A stretch of DNA of 64,000 bases, from IMG/VR virus record IMGVR_UViG_3300035670_000026, positions 85,818-149,817 of that record. One strand, given 5' to 3'. Origin of the DNA: a virus. The notes under the pieces were generated by a model that made no database searches, was not told the DNA's origin, and saw only the letters and a list, made by a program, of their open reading frames with translations. Numbering within the stretch: position 1 is the stretch's first letter; every line of letters starts with the position of its first letter. Shown here piece by piece: positions 62,373-64,000 of the stretch. A program made the position numbers and the translations under genes.

Positions 62373-62663
62373 ATGAGAACAACTATAGAACAAAAAAGAC
62401 AACAAGCCGTTGTTGATTTGATTAATAAAATGTTTGAAATTGCCGGTCACCAAGTAACTTACGATGATATTAAAGATCGTAAAGATGATTGGTATACCCA
62501 ATGGACTATGAGTCCCCAACAAAATACCGAGTGGCAAGATTGGGGAGCAGAATATTTAAGAAAAAATCTTAAACTAAATAAAAAATTTGCCGAAACAGAA
62601 ATGGCTTGGGTAAGTTTAATGTGGGGCCTAAAATTTAATAAAGATCCATATGAACAAATATAA
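62373..62663 (+). CDS. Hypothetical protein
   Basis: 96 residues, helical and Trp-rich (DWYTQWTMSPQQNTEWQDWG). This looks like a conserved phage type, function unknown. Preceded by a 92-base gap that also contains a GCAAGCTTGC palindrome at 62323-62332. Confidence 0.7.
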   Translation: MRTTIEQKRQQAVVDLINKMFEIAGHQVTYDDIKDRKDDWYTQWTMSPQQNTEWQDWGAEYLRKNLKLNKKFAETEMAWVSLMWGLKFNKDPYEQI

Positions 62664-62847
62664 ACCAATACCCGATTCGGATTTTTATCATGAGATGGCC
62701 GACAGGCTACACGTGATAACTTGTACAATAGATGTTCATCTGTTGCAACACCCGGTAGCAAAACTGGATAAAAAAATAAGTAAAAATATAGAGAAAGCAC
62801 TTGAATTGCTGGAGGAGGCATATCTAGAGGCAGGTTCTAAAATGTAA
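62650..62847 (+). CDS. Hypothetical small protein
   Basis: 65 residues, helical (KISKNIEKALELLEEAYLEA). Overlaps the previous gene by 14 bases. Unknown. Confidence 0.6.
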   Translation: MNKYKPIPDSDFYHEMADRLHVITCTIDVHLLQHPVAKLDKKISKNIEKALELLEEAYLEAGSKM

Positions 62848-62858
62848 TATATACGGAT
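62848..62858 (+). repeat. Right half of an 11-bp inverted repeat pair
   Basis: TATATACGGAT ends at the base before the thymidylate synthase start and mirrors 62354-62364. Position suggests control of the synthase or of transcription through it. Confidence 0.4.
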
Positions 62859-64000
62859 ATGAATAGTATAGATAAACAATACCAAGCGCTGCTTGGAGAC
62901 ATCCTGGAAAATGGGGTGGAAAAGGGTGATAGAACCGGAACAGGTACAATCTCGGTTTTTGGTCGTCAAATCAGACATAAAATGTCAGATGGATTTCCAT
63001 TACTTACAACTAAAAAAATGGCATTTAAAACTATGGTAACTGAATTACTATGGTTTCTAAGAGGTGATACTAATATTAAGTATTTGGTTGACAACAACTG
63101 TAATATCTGGAATGGCGATGCTTATAAAGGATATGAAAAAGAATGTGTTGCACATGGCGTAGATCCAATGTCGATGGAACAATTTATCCAGGCGATTAAG
63201 CTTTACAAAGACGATCGAGATTGGATCGAGAAGATTAAAAGTCCTGCTACTCATTTTATTCCAGATTTGACAGGTTACCAACTTGGAGACTTAGGTCCAG
63301 TTTATGGCAAACAATGGAGAAGTTGGTCTAAATTCCATCCAACAATGCACGAGAATGGATATACCCTCCCCGCAGGTCAGACAAATATAGACCAAATCGC
63401 AAACCTAATCAACGACCTTAAAACAAATCCCGACTCAAGACGATTAATGGTTAATGCTTGGAATGTGGGTGAATTAGACCAAATGGTTCTTCCACCTTGT
63501 CATTATGGATTTCAAGTTTATACAAGAGAGTTGAGTTTTGATGAAAGATGTAAAATACAAATCGATAGGTTAGACGGAATGTACTCTCCAGAAAAGGATA
63601 TTTTTATTAAGTCATCAATAGATGAAGTTAAGTTGATGACAATGGATAAAAACAATATTCCAACCAGAGCAATCTCATTAATGTGGAATCAACGTTCAGT
63701 AGATACATTCTTAGGTTTACCATTCAACATCGCATCTTATGGTTTGTTACTTGAGATCATCGCCAAAGCTGTTAACATGGTTCCAGATGAATTGATTGGT
63801 AATTTGGGTGATGTTCATTTATACTCAAACCATATTGAACAGGCAAAAGAACAAATTGGTAGAGAACCATTTGAATTACCAACATTAAACATAGCAAAAA
63901 CAGATACGTTTTGGAATGAATTTGATGTAAGTTTATTTGGTCATTTAGATCCAACAGATTTCATGATTGAAAACTATCAGTCACACTCAACAATAAAAGC
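62859..64000 (+). CDS. thyA: Thymidylate synthase ThyA (3' end beyond window)
   Basis: At least 380 residues with no stop before the window edge. RTGTGTISVFG is the folate/phosphate region, LPPCHYGFQVY holds the catalytic Cys, and LGLPFNIASYGLL is the nucleotide-binding motif. The last residues (YQSHSTIKA) match the ThyA C-terminus, so only a few are missing. Compared with the 264-residue E. coli enzyme there are extra segments near residues 90-135 and just after the catalytic Cys. It makes dTMP for replication. Confidence 0.93.
   Translation, partial: MNSIDKQYQALLGDILENGVEKGDRTGTGTISVFGRQIRHKMSDGFPLLTTKKMAFKTMVTELLWFLRGDTNIKYLVDNNCNIWNGDAYKGYEKECVAHGVDPMSMEQFIQAIKLYKDDRDWIEKIKSPATHFIPDLTGYQLGDLGPVYGKQWRSWSKFHPTMHENGYTLPAGQTNIDQIANLINDLKTNPDSRRLMVNAWNVGELDQMVLPPCHYGFQVYTRELSFDERCKIQIDRLDGMYSPEKDIFIKSSIDEVKLMTMDKNNIPTRAISLMWNQRSVDTFLGLPFNIASYGLLLEIIAKAVNMVPDELIGNLGDVHLYSNHIEQAKEQIGREPFELPTLNIAKTDTFWNEFDVSLFGHLDPTDFMIENYQSHSTIK

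Overview
The window is AT-rich DNA in which almost every gene lies on the plus strand, packed head to tail with ATGA-type overlaps. It encodes a T4-type replication set: UvsX, gp32-like SSB, gp41 helicase, FEN/RNase H, family B polymerase, gp45 clamp and gp44/gp62 clamp loader. Next to this lies a contractile-tail/baseplate module. This is therefore part of a large T4-like myovirus genome. Several signs point to a Bacteroidota (flavobacterial-type) host. Genes have no Shine-Dalgarno sequence and start in a recurring AAGTTATG context. Early promoters have the form TTTG-N20-TATATT, which resembles the Bacteroidota -33/-7 consensus. No tRNA, integrase or CRISPR array was seen.

Layout. 1-8730: tape measure, repeat protein, baseplate and hub proteins, including a hub with a C-terminal M15-type peptidase. 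8744-10457: a short family A polymerase-like protein and an unknown partner. 10458-17554: gp32, UvsX, FEN nuclease, helicase, NrdB, NrdA. 17568-19156: an EF-hand membrane protein facing a lone reverse-strand lipoprotein. 19253-27242: small early genes, then a DpdA/QueC/QueD/QueE/FolE cassette for 7-deazaguanine in DNA, mixed with a 2H phosphoesterase, thioredoxin and HPRT, and a 190-nt structured RNA candidate before folE. 27229-38660: MazG-like NTPase, family B polymerase, clamp, Hsp20, GroES, GroEL, clamp loader, acyl-CoA thioesterase, Nmad1-like protein and a Cas4-like nuclease. 38681-50905: a glycan island with glycosyltransferases, a 3-dehydratase-like DegT enzyme, epimerases, a sugar kinase and a methyltransferase. 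50911-62847: many small accessory genes from repeated TTTG-N20-TATATT promoters, a membrane-anchored glucosaminidase, HNH proteins, two more glycosyltransferase-like genes and a protein with an SSB-like tail. 62859-end: thymidylate synthase, cut by the window edge.

How the parts fit. FolE, QueD, QueE and QueC would turn GTP into preQ0, and the DpdA-like transglycosylase would exchange it for guanine in phage DNA. HPRT could recycle the released guanine. Ribonucleotide reductase, thymidylate synthase, MazG and thioredoxin supply or clean the dNTP pool for the replisome. Chaperonins support folding of phage proteins. The glycan island probably makes an unusual sugar for the virion, the cell surface or DNA. 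Which of these is its target cannot be read from the sequence.

The strongest candidates for new biology are the structured RNA before folE, the promoter family with dyads in its spacers, the compact family A polymerase with an altered steric gate, the cysteine-free QueC, two proteins with possible capsid-targeting leaders (one a 2H phosphoesterase), and the codon-divergent patches over catalytic cores.
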